Made by a program: the position numbers and the translations under genes. The notes under the pieces are model-generated. The model was not told the origin of the DNA, ran no database searches, and saw only the letters and a list, made by a program, of their open reading frames with translations. A stretch of DNA of 32,070 nucleotides from the IMG/VR virus record IMGVR_UViG_3300020183_000292, positions 1 through 32,070 of that record. One strand, 5' to 3'. This stretch comes from a virus. Every line of letters starts with the position of its first letter. Position 1 is the stretch's first letter. Of the stretch, positions 22,784 through 31,137 are shown piece by piece.

Positions 22784-24263
22784 TTTAATACTCCATAAAA
22801 AAAACGAAGTATTCATACAATTCGAATGTGAAAGAGGACTAGCTCAAGAACTTTCAGATCATTTTACATTTTTTGTTCCTGGATATCAATTCGTTCCAGC
22901 TTATAAAAACAGACTTTGGGATGGTAAAATAAGGTTAGTAGATTTACGCAACTTTACCATTTATCATGGTCTAGTTTCATATATTCAAAACTTCTGTCAA
23001 GAAAGAAACTATAATCTTGAAATAGATTCAAATGTAATTTCTACTGATATATTATCGGTAGTAGAAGCTGAAAGTTTTATAAAAACATTAAACTTACCAT
23101 ATGAAATTCGTGATTATCAGTTAAAGTCTTTTATTCATGCTATTCGAAATAGAAGAATTCTTTTATTATCACCAACAGCTTCAGGTAAATCACTTATACT
23201 TTATCTTGTTGTAAGATATCTACAAGAGCTAAGATTAAACAAAGGACTACTAATTGTTTCAACCACATCATTAGTTGAGCAAATGTTTTCTGATTTTAAA
23301 TCTTATGGTTATGATTCTGATCGATATTGCCATCGCCAATATTCAGGTAAAGACAAACACACAAACAATTTTTTAACGATTACTACATGGCAGTCAATTT
23401 ATAAAAATCCTGTAGAATATTTTGAACAATTCGATTTTGTTTTAGGTGATGAAGCTCACCAATTTAAAGCTAAATCACTTACCACCATACTTACAGGTTG
23501 CTCAAATTCTAAATATAGAGTAGGTACAACAGGAACTTTAGACGGAACTCAAACTCACCGTTTGGTACTAGAGGGTTTATTTGGTCCAGTTTATAAGGCA
23601 ACCTCAACATCTGAATTAATTGAGAAAGGTCAGTTAGCGGATTTTAACATTAAATGTCTGATTCTCAAGTATCCTGAACCTATATGTAAAGCGGCTCGTG
23701 ATTGGGATTATAAAAAAGAAATTGATTTTATAGTTGCAAACAAAGCTCGTAATGATTTTATACGCAATTTAGCTTTATCGCTAAAAGGCAACTCACTTAT
23801 TTTATTTCAATTTGTTGAAAAACATGGTAAAGACCTTTACACTAATATTAAACAACATGCAAAAAATAGGCATGTTTTTTTTGTCTTTGGCGGAACTGAT
23901 GTTGAGGTTCGTGAGTCTGTTCGTTCAATTACTGAAAAAGAAAAAGACGCCATTATTGTAGCTTCATATGGCACCTTTTCAACAGGTGTCAATATTCGTA
24001 ATCTACATAATATTATATTTGCATCACCTAGCAAATCAAGAATTCGTAATCTACAATCAATTGGCCGTGGCTTAAGAATTGGAAATAATAAAACAGTAGC
24101 TGAATTATTTGATATCGCTGATGATTTTCGTATAGGTAAATATGTAAATTATACCTTAAAACATTTTATTGAGCGAGTAAAAATATATGATGATGAAAAA
24201 TTTAATTATAAATATTACAATATAGATTTAAAAAATGACACCTTTTCCACAACACAAAATTAG
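22776..24263 (+). CDS. uvsW: UvsW RNA-DNA / recombination helicase
   Basis: 495 residues (T4 UvsW about 500). A superfamily 2 helicase that unwinds R-loops and branched DNA and helps switch from origin- to recombination-dependent replication. Walker A LLSPTASGKS (about residues 130-139), DEAH box in VLGDEAHQF, motif III GTTGTLDG, and motif VI SIGRGLR are visible; an N-terminal DNA-binding domain precedes them (FECERGLAQELSDHFTFFVPG, WDGKIRL). The GTG start is chosen because it lies in the uvsY overlap and gives the conserved N-terminus. Confidence 0.93.
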   Translation: MSDLILHKKNEVFIQFECERGLAQELSDHFTFFVPGYQFVPAYKNRLWDGKIRLVDLRNFTIYHGLVSYIQNFCQERNYNLEIDSNVISTDILSVVEAESFIKTLNLPYEIRDYQLKSFIHAIRNRRILLLSPTASGKSLILYLVVRYLQELRLNKGLLIVSTTSLVEQMFSDFKSYGYDSDRYCHRQYSGKDKHTNNFLTITTWQSIYKNPVEYFEQFDFVLGDEAHQFKAKSLTTILTGCSNSKYRVGTTGTLDGTQTHRLVLEGLFGPVYKATSTSELIEKGQLADFNIKCLILKYPEPICKAARDWDYKKEIDFIVANKARNDFIRNLALSLKGNSLILFQFVEKHGKDLYTNIKQHAKNRHVFFVFGGTDVEVRESVRSITEKEKDAIIVASYGTFSTGVNIRNLHNIIFASPSKSRIRNLQSIGRGLRIGNNKTVAELFDIADDFRIGKYVNYTLKHFIERVKIYDDEKFNYKYYNIDLKNDTFSTTQN

Positions 24264-24684
24264 AGTTATCCGATTACAAAACGGAGAGGATCTTATTTCT
24301 ACTTGTATTATGGATGAGGAAAATGAATGGATTCAATTAAATGATCCTATGTCTTTGATTGTTAAACGCACCATTAAAGGCACGGCAATAATGATGATAC
24401 CATGGTTGCCACTTGAGGTAATTTCTGATAATATAGCCACTATATCTTCTCATGATGTATTAACGTTTGCTGAACCAAAAGAAGATTTAATTGAATATTA
24501 TAATAATATGGTTGAGCAAGCTAAAATATCAATTGTAAAAAACGATGATGTATTAAAAGTATTAAAAGAAGAAATAACAGAATATCGTGATGACATTATT
24601 AATGAAATGTTACCTGAAGAGCAAGAGAAAGTAAAAAACTATTTAAATATTTTAGCTGATGATAGAAAAAAGAAATTACATTAA
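24235..24684 (+). CDS. Conserved phage protein, possibly with Sm-like N-terminal domain
   Basis: 149 residues, ATG 29 bases inside uvsW, stop overlapping the next start (TAATG). The N-terminal 75 residues (KIRVIRLQNGEDLISTCIMDE, MSLIVKRTIKGTAIMMIPWLPL) form a small beta barrel pattern resembling Sm/LSm-like phage proteins, followed by a helical Glu/Lys-rich tail (LKVLKEEITEYRDDIINEMLPEEQ). Related genes occur at this place between uvsW and 55 in other T4-like aquatic phages (from memory). RNA binding is a guess from fold resemblance. Confidence 0.55.
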   Translation: MTPFPQHKIRVIRLQNGEDLISTCIMDEENEWIQLNDPMSLIVKRTIKGTAIMMIPWLPLEVISDNIATISSHDVLTFAEPKEDLIEYYNNMVEQAKISIVKNDDVLKVLKEEITEYRDDIINEMLPEEQEKVKNYLNILADDRKKKLH

Positions 24685-25088
24685 TGTTGGATTATACACC
24701 AAACAATTTTAAATTAGTAAGTGATGAAATAATAAATAATTTAACATTTGATTTATTACCTAAAAAATGGATTGAAAGAAATAAATCTAACCCTATGTTT
24801 GGTCATTGTCATACAGCATCAGCTTGCTTACAAAAGATATTTGGAACAAAAATAATTAAGTTATATCATGCCCTAGATGATGAAGGCATCTATCATTGGT
24901 GGGCAGTTGATAATAAAGGTCAAAGAATCGATTTGACAGCTGACCAATATTATTCAACAGGTAGAAAACCTCCATATGAAAATGGAACTAAATCAGGAAT
25001 GTTAGGATTTGAATATCGTGTAAGAGTGCTAACATTACTGGATAAGGTACTAAAGCAATTACAATTAAAGGGGGCAAGGCTAGATTAA
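24684..25088 (+). CDS. Small YunG-like / papain-fold-like conserved protein
   Basis: 134 residues. The motifs GHCHTASACLQKIFG (Cys55-like centre), YHWWAVDNKGQ and RIDLTADQYY give an ordered Cys ... His ... Asp triad-like arrangement seen in YunG-type and transglutaminase/papain-fold proteins. The DLTADQ(Y/F) string is a hallmark of small proteins of unknown function in phages and bacteria. Catalysis is not demonstrated. It overlaps the previous gene by one base and lies just before the late sigma factor gene. Confidence 0.5.
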   Translation: MLDYTPNNFKLVSDEIINNLTFDLLPKKWIERNKSNPMFGHCHTASACLQKIFGTKIIKLYHALDDEGIYHWWAVDNKGQRIDLTADQYYSTGRKPPYENGTKSGMLGFEYRVRVLTLLDKVLKQLQLKGARLD

Positions 25089-25127
25089 CACATGTCAAGC
25101 ACTTTTTGAGGCAATTAAGGATGAAAT

Positions 25128-25670
25128 ATGAGTGAAAAAAAACCAAAACACTATGTAAATAATGCTGACTTCTTGAAGGCTCTAATAGAGTATAAAGAAA
25201 AATGTGATGAGGCAAATAAAGCAAAAAAAGAGGAACCTAAAATTCCAAATTATGTTGGCGAATGTTTTTTAAAAATTGCTGAACATTTATCTCGCAAACC
25301 AAATTTTATATCATATTCTTTTCGTGATGAAATGATAGCTGATGGTATTGAAAACTGTATGATGTATTTCCGTAATTTCGATCCAGCTAAATCTAAAAAT
25401 CCATTTGCATACTTTACACAAATTATATACTTTGCCTTTCTTCGCCGTATAATGAAAGAAAAGAAACAACTTTATGTTAAGTATAAGGCAACCGAACAGT
25501 TTGGTATTCTAGATGAACATGAATTACTAGAAGATTCAGATGGAGTGGCCAAACAATTTGAATTATACGACAACATTTCTGAATTCATTCATAATTTTGA
25601 AGAAAATAAGAAAAAGAGAAAAGAAAATAAAACTAAAGGATTGGATAAATTTTTTAGTGAAGACCTATAA
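25128..25670 (+). CDS. 55: Late sigma factor gp55
   Basis: 180 residues (T4 gp55 185). gp55 replaces the host sigma factor and directs RNA polymerase to TATAAATA late promoters. The central sigma-2-like segment SFRDEMIADGIENCMMYFRNFDPAKSKNPFAYFTQIIYFAFLRRI is diagnostic (region 2.1-2.4). The last residues GLDKFFSEDL form a hydrophobic/acidic tail like the clamp-binding motif by which T4 gp55 contacts the gp45 sliding clamp. AAGGATGAA precedes the ATG. It explains the TATAAATA-like sites found elsewhere in the window. Confidence 0.95.
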   Translation: MSEKKPKHYVNNADFLKALIEYKEKCDEANKAKKEEPKIPNYVGECFLKIAEHLSRKPNFISYSFRDEMIADGIENCMMYFRNFDPAKSKNPFAYFTQIIYFAFLRRIMKEKKQLYVKYKATEQFGILDEHELLEDSDGVAKQFELYDNISEFIHNFEENKKKRKENKTKGLDKFFSEDL

Positions 25671-25685
25671 TTACCTGTAAAATAC

Positions 25686-25714
25686 TTGACTTTAATTATA
25701 TTATGTGTTATTAT
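25686..25714 (+). promoter_or_regulatory. Sigma70-type promoter with 5' hairpin
   Basis: TTGACT, 17-base spacer, TATTAT. The expected leader contains a small hairpin (CTGAA-GTTAGT-TTCAG, 25726-25741) before the gene at 25774. It would give early transcription of the DUF465-like gene and of genes 47 and 46. Confidence 0.75.
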
Positions 25715-25773
25715 CAGAGAGTGCGCTGAAGTTAGTTTCAGATTTCCTAATTCTTTTTCATATGAGGACACAA

Positions 25774-25968
25774 ATGAATACAGAAAAGTTACTTCAACAT
25801 ATTAGAATTTTAGAAGAAGAACATTTAATTTTAGATAGTAATATCAAAGATGGGTATAGTCATTTTGTAAATGATGCAGAATTAAACAAAATGAAATATC
25901 AAAAGCTTGAGATAAAACGAGAAATAGAAACACTTAAAAACCAATATAACAATTTAAGAATTAAATAA
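25774..25968 (+). CDS. Small coiled-coil protein, DUF465/YdcH-like
   Basis: The frame is open from 25705, but the ATG at 25774 is the better start: it is preceded by ATGAGGACACA as ribosome binding site and lies downstream of the promoter. The 64-residue product (RILEEEHLILDSNIKDG, then VNDAELNKMKYQKLEIKREIETL) matches the pattern of short helical-hairpin YdcH/DUF465 proteins (LK.EH..LD..I, then LK..KL.LKDEI). Function unknown in bacteria as well. Stop lies two bases before gene 47. Confidence 0.65.
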   Translation: MNTEKLLQHIRILEEEHLILDSNIKDGYSHFVNDAELNKMKYQKLEIKREIETLKNQYNNLRIK

Positions 25969-25970
25969 TA

Positions 25971-27073
25971 ATGCAAATTTGTGTATTGGGTGATACCCAT
26001 TTTGGTATGCGTGGTGATTCTTTAGAATTTCACAAGTATGTTAAAAAGTTTTATGATAATGTATTTTTTCCATACCTTAAAGAAAATAACATTACAACCG
26101 TATTTCAGTTAGGCGATTTATTTGATAGACGAAAGTTTATTAATTTTAATTCACTCTATCTATGCCGTCAATACTTCTTTGATAAATTAAAAGAAAACAA
26201 CATTATATTCCATACCATTCTTGGTAATCATGATATTTCTTTTAAAAACACTCTTGAAGTTAATTCTCCGCAACTATTACTTAAAGATTATGACAACATC
26301 ATAGTATATGATGATTTTGCCACCGTTGATTTTGATGGCATATTTTTTGATGTTATTCCTTGGCTTTGTGCTGAAAATGAAGAAACAATTTTTAAGGCAA
26401 TCAATGAAAGTAAATCACAATTAGCTTTTGGTCATTTTGAGATTGATGGGTTTGAAATGGATCGTGGTAATGTTTTTCGTGGTGGTATTGACAAAAATAA
26501 GCTTAATAAGTATGATATGGTATTAACTGGACATTTTCATCATAAATCAGATGATGGCCACATATATTATGTCGGTACTCCAAATGAAATAACTTGGGCT
26601 GACTATAATGATCCACGAGGGTTTCACATTTTTGATACGGCAACTCGTGAAATGGAATTTATACAGAACCCATATCGCATGTTTCATAAATTAAATTATG
26701 ATGATGGTGCTCAAGATTTTGAATTTTGGAAAACTTATAATTTTAATAAATTAAAAGAAACATTTGTGAAAGTGGTTGTTATTAATAAACAAAATCCATA
26801 TTTGTTTGATAATGTAATTGATAATCTTTATAAAGCTGGCGTGTCTGATATATCTATTGTTGAAGATTTCACCGATACAAGTTTTGATACTGATCAAGAT
26901 ATTATTAACCAAGTTTTGATACTGATCAAGATATTATTAACCAAGCTGAAGATACAATGACTATTCTTAATCGATATATTGATAATTTAGCCTTAAATGT
27001 AAATGGTGATAAACTTAAAACACTTATGCGTGAGCTTTATGTAGAAGCACTTAATACGGAAACAACTGAATAA
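25971..27073 (+). CDS. 47: Recombination nuclease subunit gp47 (Mre11/SbcD-like), frameshifted by a 32-bp duplication
   Basis: Metallophosphoesterase partner of gp46, resecting DNA ends for recombination and host DNA breakdown. Motifs in order: GDTHFGMR (residues 7-14), QLGDLFDRR, TILGNHD, AFGHFE, and GHFHH. As sequenced, the frame ends at 26960 after an aberrant tail (QVLILIKILLTKLKIQ). The cause is an exact 32-bp tandem duplication; with one copy removed the gene reads through to TAA at 27071-27073 as 356 codons (T4 gp47 339), ending EALNTETTE and overlapping gene 46 (TAATG). Either the phage makes a truncated nuclease or the duplication is an assembly error; the perfect coupled end after correction favours an intact gene. 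Confidence 0.9.
26878..26945 (+). repeat. Exact 32-bp tandem duplication in gene 47
   Basis: Sequence has perfect period 32 from 26878 to 26945 (two units plus a 4-base CAAG that flanks and separates them). 32 is not a multiple of three, so it shifts the frame. The CAAG microhomology is what replication slippage would leave. Confidence 0.95.
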
Positions 27074-28785
27074 TGCTCGTCTTTCGTTATGTTCGTTGGA
27101 AGAATTTACTTTCAACAGGTAATTACTTTACTGAAATTAAATTAGACAATACAAGCAACACACTTGTTGTTGGTGAAAATGGATCTGGCAAATCTACGAT
27201 GCTAGACGCATTATGCTTTGGTCTTTTTGGTAAACCTTTTCGTTCAATTGTTAAACCCAATCTAATTAACTCAATTAATGGTAAAGATACTATAGTTGAA
27301 GTTGAGTTTAATTCTGGTAACAAATCATATAAGATTATTCGTGGTATCAAACCAAACACCTTTGAAATTTATCAAGATGGTGAACTACTTAATCAAGACG
27401 CAGCTGCTCGTGACTATCAAGAATACCTAGAGAAGTTTATTCTTAAAATGAATTATAAATCCTTTACACAGATTGTTATTCTAGGTTCAGCATCATTTAC
27501 ACCATTTATGCAATTATCAAATACTGATAGACGAACTATCATCGAAGACTTACTTGACATTCAAATCTTTTCTACTATGAGCGGACTGGTCAAAGAACGA
27601 ATGATCAACAATAAAGATTTGTCTTTAACCAAGAAGCATGAAATTGATATTGATCAACAAAAATATGAACTTAAAGAATCTCATATTAAACAATTAAAAC
27701 AAAACAATGATGAAAAAATTACTGAATGTGAATTAGATATTGCCAACAATTCAAATTATGTTGTAACATTAGAATCAGAAACAAACGAAAACAACAATAA
27801 AATTAATACACTTCAAGCTGAAGTAATTGCTCGCTTGGAAACAGAACAAAAGGTTAAAAAATTTAATCAACTTGAAACACAGATTGAAACCAATCTAAAC
27901 AAATATAAAAAAGATATAAATTTCTTTGAGCATAATGATAATTGTCCAACGTGCCGACAAACTATTAATAAACAATTTAAAGAAGAAGAAATTGGTAATC
28001 TAAACAATAAAATTACAGAATGTGCCGAAGGCCTTTCGCAATTAGAAATTAAATTATTAGAAGAACAAAACAAACTAAATCAGATTAGTGAAAAACAAAA
28101 ACAAATACAAGAACTACAAATTAAAATTGCAACCAATACCACTTCTATTACCGAAGTAAAAAAATATATTGCTCGTATTGAAAAACACATCAATGAATTA
28201 AAAAATACTAAAGATATATCAGATACCGAACAGAAACAATTGGAAGAACTTAAAGTTAAGATTGATACAGCCGAAAAAGAACTCAAAGAATTAATTGATG
28301 AAAAAACCTATTATGAAGTGGCTTCTGGTTTGTTAAAAGATACCGGCATTAAAACAAAAATTATTAAACAATACTTACCTATTATTAATAAGTTAGTCAA
28401 CAAGTATTTGGCATCATTAGACTTCTTTGTGAACTTTAATCTTGATGAATCATTCAAAGAAACCATTAAGTCAAGGCACCGTGATGAATTTACTTACAAT
28501 AACTTTTCAGAAGGTGAAAAACAGCGTATAGACATGGCTCTAATGTTAACATGGCGTGCTATTGCTAAATTAAAGAATTCATCTAATACTAATTTATTAA
28601 TACTTGATGAGATATTTGATTCAAGTCTTGATGTAAATGGTACAGACGAACTGATTAAGATATTACATATGCTTGAAAATGTTAATTTATTTGTAATTTC
28701 CCATAAAGGCGATATATTACAAGATAAATTTAACAATGTAATTCGGTTTCAAAAAATTAAAAACTTTAGTAGGATTGTAAAATGA
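27073..28785 (+). CDS. 46: Recombination nuclease ATPase gp46 (Rad50/SbcC-like)
   Basis: 570 residues (T4 gp46 560). Walker A GENGSGKST (residues 34-42), a long coiled coil interrupted by a zinc hook CPTC (Cys291, Cys294), signature motif NFSEGEKQR (about 478-486), and Walker B LLILDEIFD with Asp512-Glu513. It forms the ATP-driven clamp with gp47. Start overlaps the (corrected) gene 47 stop, stop overlaps the deformylase start. Certain from motifs and order. Confidence 0.96.
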   Translation: MLVFRYVRWKNLLSTGNYFTEIKLDNTSNTLVVGENGSGKSTMLDALCFGLFGKPFRSIVKPNLINSINGKDTIVEVEFNSGNKSYKIIRGIKPNTFEIYQDGELLNQDAAARDYQEYLEKFILKMNYKSFTQIVILGSASFTPFMQLSNTDRRTIIEDLLDIQIFSTMSGLVKERMINNKDLSLTKKHEIDIDQQKYELKESHIKQLKQNNDEKITECELDIANNSNYVVTLESETNENNNKINTLQAEVIARLETEQKVKKFNQLETQIETNLNKYKKDINFFEHNDNCPTCRQTINKQFKEEEIGNLNNKITECAEGLSQLEIKLLEEQNKLNQISEKQKQIQELQIKIATNTTSITEVKKYIARIEKHINELKNTKDISDTEQKQLEELKVKIDTAEKELKELIDEKTYYEVASGLLKDTGIKTKIIKQYLPIINKLVNKYLASLDFFVNFNLDESFKETIKSRHRDEFTYNNFSEGEKQRIDMALMLTWRAIAKLKNSSNTNLLILDEIFDSSLDVNGTDELIKILHMLENVNLFVISHKGDILQDKFNNVIRFQKIKNFSRIVK

Positions 28786-29378
28786 GTGACGATATATTAA
28801 ACCAAGAAATATTCACCATTGATACTGGTGCTAATATTACAAAAGAGGAAAAGATTGAGCCTTTGCCATTGTTTGATGAAAATCATCCAATGCTAAACAA
28901 GCCAATACCAATATACAAAAACGCATTACCTAATAAAAACATGAATACTTTAATTAAACGATTAAAGATGACAATGAAACAATTCAACGGATTAGGCCTT
29001 TCAGCTAATCAATGTGGTGTTTTTGAAAGAGTATTTGTGATTGGCACCGAACACTTTCAATTTGCCTGTATCAACCCACAAATCACCAGCCAATCGGCAG
29101 AAATGACAAAAGACAATGAAGGTTGCCTCTCCTATCCCGCTTTATATATTAAAATAAAAAGACCGTCATGGATTATGGCATCATTCTATAATGAAAACGG
29201 TGAACATATTGAAATGAAAATGGAAGGTTTAACAGCAAGATGTTATCAACACGAACTAGATCACATGAATGGTGTAAAGTTTGTGCAATACGCTGGGCCA
29301 GTTTCATTAAGATTAGCAAAACAGAAACAAGAAAAACTTATTAAAACAATTACACGCAGAAAAAAAAATGGCAGATAG
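28782..29378 (+). CDS. def: Peptide deformylase
   Basis: 198 residues. All three deformylase motifs are present: GLGLSANQ (motif 1, usually GxGLAAxQ), EGCLS (motif 2 with the metal-binding Cys) and QHELDH (motif 3, HExxH). An N-terminal extension of about 45 residues before the catalytic domain and a basic C-terminal tail (TITRRKKNGR) are seen. It removes formyl groups from nascent proteins; phage versions are known in aquatic T4-like phages, where they are thought to keep host or phage protein maturation going. It overlaps gene 46 by 4 bases and the next gene by 11. Confidence 0.92.
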   Translation: MSDDILNQEIFTIDTGANITKEEKIEPLPLFDENHPMLNKPIPIYKNALPNKNMNTLIKRLKMTMKQFNGLGLSANQCGVFERVFVIGTEHFQFACINPQITSQSAEMTKDNEGCLSYPALYIKIKRPSWIMASFYNENGEHIEMKMEGLTARCYQHELDHMNGVKFVQYAGPVSLRLAKQKQEKLIKTITRRKKNGR

Positions 29379-29658
29379 ACAAGTAGCTTGGATTTTATTT
29401 TTAGTATCACTCACAATATCACTTATATTTTTAGGTGAAATAGTGAACATGAATTACGAACTAGACACTCAAAAAAGAAGAGCAGATAGTTTAGATAAAG
29501 AAATTACTATTCTAAAAAAACACCAAGATGATTTGAAATTACAATTAACAATTGTAAATAAAACTACAGCCTCTATTGAAAAAGACATAGACAACACACA
29601 AGAATTACAAAGAATACAAGCACAAAGAATGTCTGAAATTATTAAGAGAAAAAAATAA
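29368..29658 (+). CDS. Membrane-anchored coiled-coil protein (i-spanin-like topology)
   Basis: 96 residues: short basic N-terminus (MADRQ), one transmembrane helix (VAWILFLVSLTISLIFLGEI, residues 6-25), then a coiled coil to the end (LDTQKRRADSLDKEITILKK, ..., IEKDIDNTQELQRIQ). Single-pass N-in topology with a long coiled coil resembles inner-membrane spanins or FtsL-like proteins, but no lipoprotein partner gene lies next to it. It overlaps the deformylase by 11 bases and the next gene by one base (TAATG). Function open. Confidence 0.6.
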   Translation: MADRQVAWILFLVSLTISLIFLGEIVNMNYELDTQKRRADSLDKEITILKKHQDDLKLQLTIVNKTTASIEKDIDNTQELQRIQAQRMSEIIKRKK

Positions 29659-31009
29659 TGGCATACGCATTTGACCCAAAAGACGATGTAGAAACCCAAT
29701 GGAAGAAATGGTCAGCAGAAAATCCTGCTAACGATATGCCTTTTGTTGATGAAAACGAACTCAAACAAACCGTCATCAAAGACTTGACTTATGTATCAAG
29801 GATGGACGTAAAAGAATATACACTTTATCAAAAGTGGTGTGAGGTTCAAGACCGCTATCCAGCTGTTATTGTAAATGATTTAAAGAATATACACTTTATC
29901 AAAAGTGGTGTGAGGTTCAAGACCGCTATCCAGCTGTTATTGTAAATGATTTATGGGAAGGTGAAAAACGGGTTATTGAAGATGAAGACCAAAGACGAGC
30001 CATTGAAGAAGTAAAAACTAATTTTTGGAATCCACAGGATCCTGATGAATATTTAAAATTACAACCAGAACTCATCTATGCCAATAAACAAGATAAGTAT
30101 CCAGAGTTGTGGAATTGTATTCGTACCTTTTCATCTACCATGAAAAACAATTCAAACATTGGCCGTAATTTGAATTTTATTGTAAGAGATAAAGCTACTC
30201 AAAAATATCTAGGTGTGATTTGTATTTCATCTGACTTCCTAGATTTAACACCAAGAGATAATTATATTGGTTGGAGCCGTGAACTGAAAACACAAGGCGG
30301 TATGATTAACCATACTGCAATTGGCTCAACGATTGTTCCATTACAACCACTTGGTTACAATTATGTTGGTGGTAAATTATTAGCTTTACTATGTTTAGCC
30401 ACACCCATACAAGAATTATGGGAAAAACTCTATGGCGATAAATTAGTTTCAATTACAACTACATCATTATATGGCCAAGCAAAACCAAATGGTTTATCAC
30501 AATATGATGGTCTACCTTATTGGCAAAAAATGGGTTTTACAGCAGGTTCAGTATCATTTGAACCTGAAAAAGAAACACGATACAAAATTCGTCAATGGTT
30601 AATGAAGAATTATACCAAGAAATATTTTGAATGGTATATCGCAAAGAAACCAAGCGGTCAGCCACACAAACGTGACCACAAGAATCGTTCACTACAATTT
30701 ACTTATTCTAAATTAAATATTCCTAAAGAACTGATTAGAACAGCTCATGCTCGTGGCATATATTGGTGTCCATTGTATGATAAAACAGTAGAGTTTTTAA
30801 AAGGTGAAGATTCAACAGGCATCAAGAAAAACTTTGATACATCGATTGAAGCATTAGTAGAAATTTGGAAAAAAGATTTAGCTAAACCAAGAATTAGTGT
30901 TTTGAAAAAGAAAGGTAAAATTTCGCATGAAACACTTTTCTATGATGATTTAATTACTTTAACATGGCAAGAAACAAAAGACAAATATCTAGGTCAAGTT
31001 GGTCGGTAA
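29658..31009 (+). CDS. Large conserved phage protein, DUF4338/GNAT-like, frameshifted by a 71-bp duplication
   Basis: As sequenced the frame starting MAYAFDPKDDVETQWKKW stops at 29945, and the rest (open to 31009) lacks a good start. Removing one copy of an exact 71-bp tandem duplication restores a single 426-codon frame, VIVNDLWEGEKRVIEDED..., so this is one gene. The central part reads LGVICISSDFLDLTPRDNYIGWSRE, INHTAIGSTIVPLQPLGYNY, GGKLLALLCL, TTSLYG and YDGLPYWQKMGFTAG. This order resembles DUF4338 proteins (RD.WIGW, ILP, NL.S..L, TF.D, G..Y.A.NW), a domain found in DruA of the Druantia system, and a GNAT-like fold. Homologues are common in T4-like aquatic phages (from memory). Activity unknown. 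Confidence 0.7.
29811..29953 (+). repeat. Exact 71-bp tandem duplication
   Basis: Copies 29811-29881 and 29882-29952 are identical, with one further matching base. 71 is not a multiple of three and breaks the frame. The length equals a k-mer size often used by short-read assemblers, which makes an unmerged overlap a serious possibility. Confidence 0.95.
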
Positions 31010-31010
31010 A

Positions 31011-31018
31011 TATAAATA
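31011..31018 (+). promoter_or_regulatory. Consensus late promoter TATAAATA
   Basis: Exact match to the T4 late element two bases after the stop of the 426-codon gene and seven bases before a sigma70 -35. Together they would give both early and late transcription of the tRNA-like unit. Confidence 0.6.
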
Positions 31019-31024
31019 AAATTC

Positions 31025-31053
31025 TTGACATACGATTAAAGTTATGTTAGAAT
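31025..31053 (+). promoter_or_regulatory. Sigma70 promoter of the tRNA-like unit
   Basis: TTGACA, 17-base spacer, TAGAAT. The expected start (about 31060) is only a few bases before the first tRNA-like sequence at 31067, so the promoter is placed to drive a short RNA. Confidence 0.8.
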
Positions 31054-31066
31054 GATTATTGTAAAT

Positions 31067-31134
31067 GCGGTGGGTTGTAGAACATTAATGAATCCCCTTT
31101 ATTAAGGTCTGTGCAAGCCAGACACACCGCTCCA
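31067..31134 (+). tRNA. tRNA-Gly-like gene 1 (anticodon CCC position), degenerate
   Basis: A 68-base cloverleaf-like sequence with encoded CCA. Acceptor GCGGTGG pairs with ACACCGC (six pairs, G7-A mismatch) and is followed by T73, the discriminator used by bacterial tRNA-Gly. The D arm is reduced to GTT/AAC with a 4-base loop. The anticodon arm AATGA / TTATT holds loop ATCCCCT (T33, CCC at 34-36, but C at 37, where a purine is normal). The variable region is 3 bases. The T arm GTCTG / CAGAC is perfect with loop TGCAAGC, so the second T of TTC is G. Identity as a Gly-type tRNA is good; ability to decode is doubtful. Confidence 0.6.
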
Positions 31135-31137
31135 ATT

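Noticed and set aside
25705-25773. Longer N-terminus for the DUF465-like gene
   Set aside because: The upstream in-frame start lies inside the promoter, and the ATG at 25774 has a good ribosome binding site and gives the family length.
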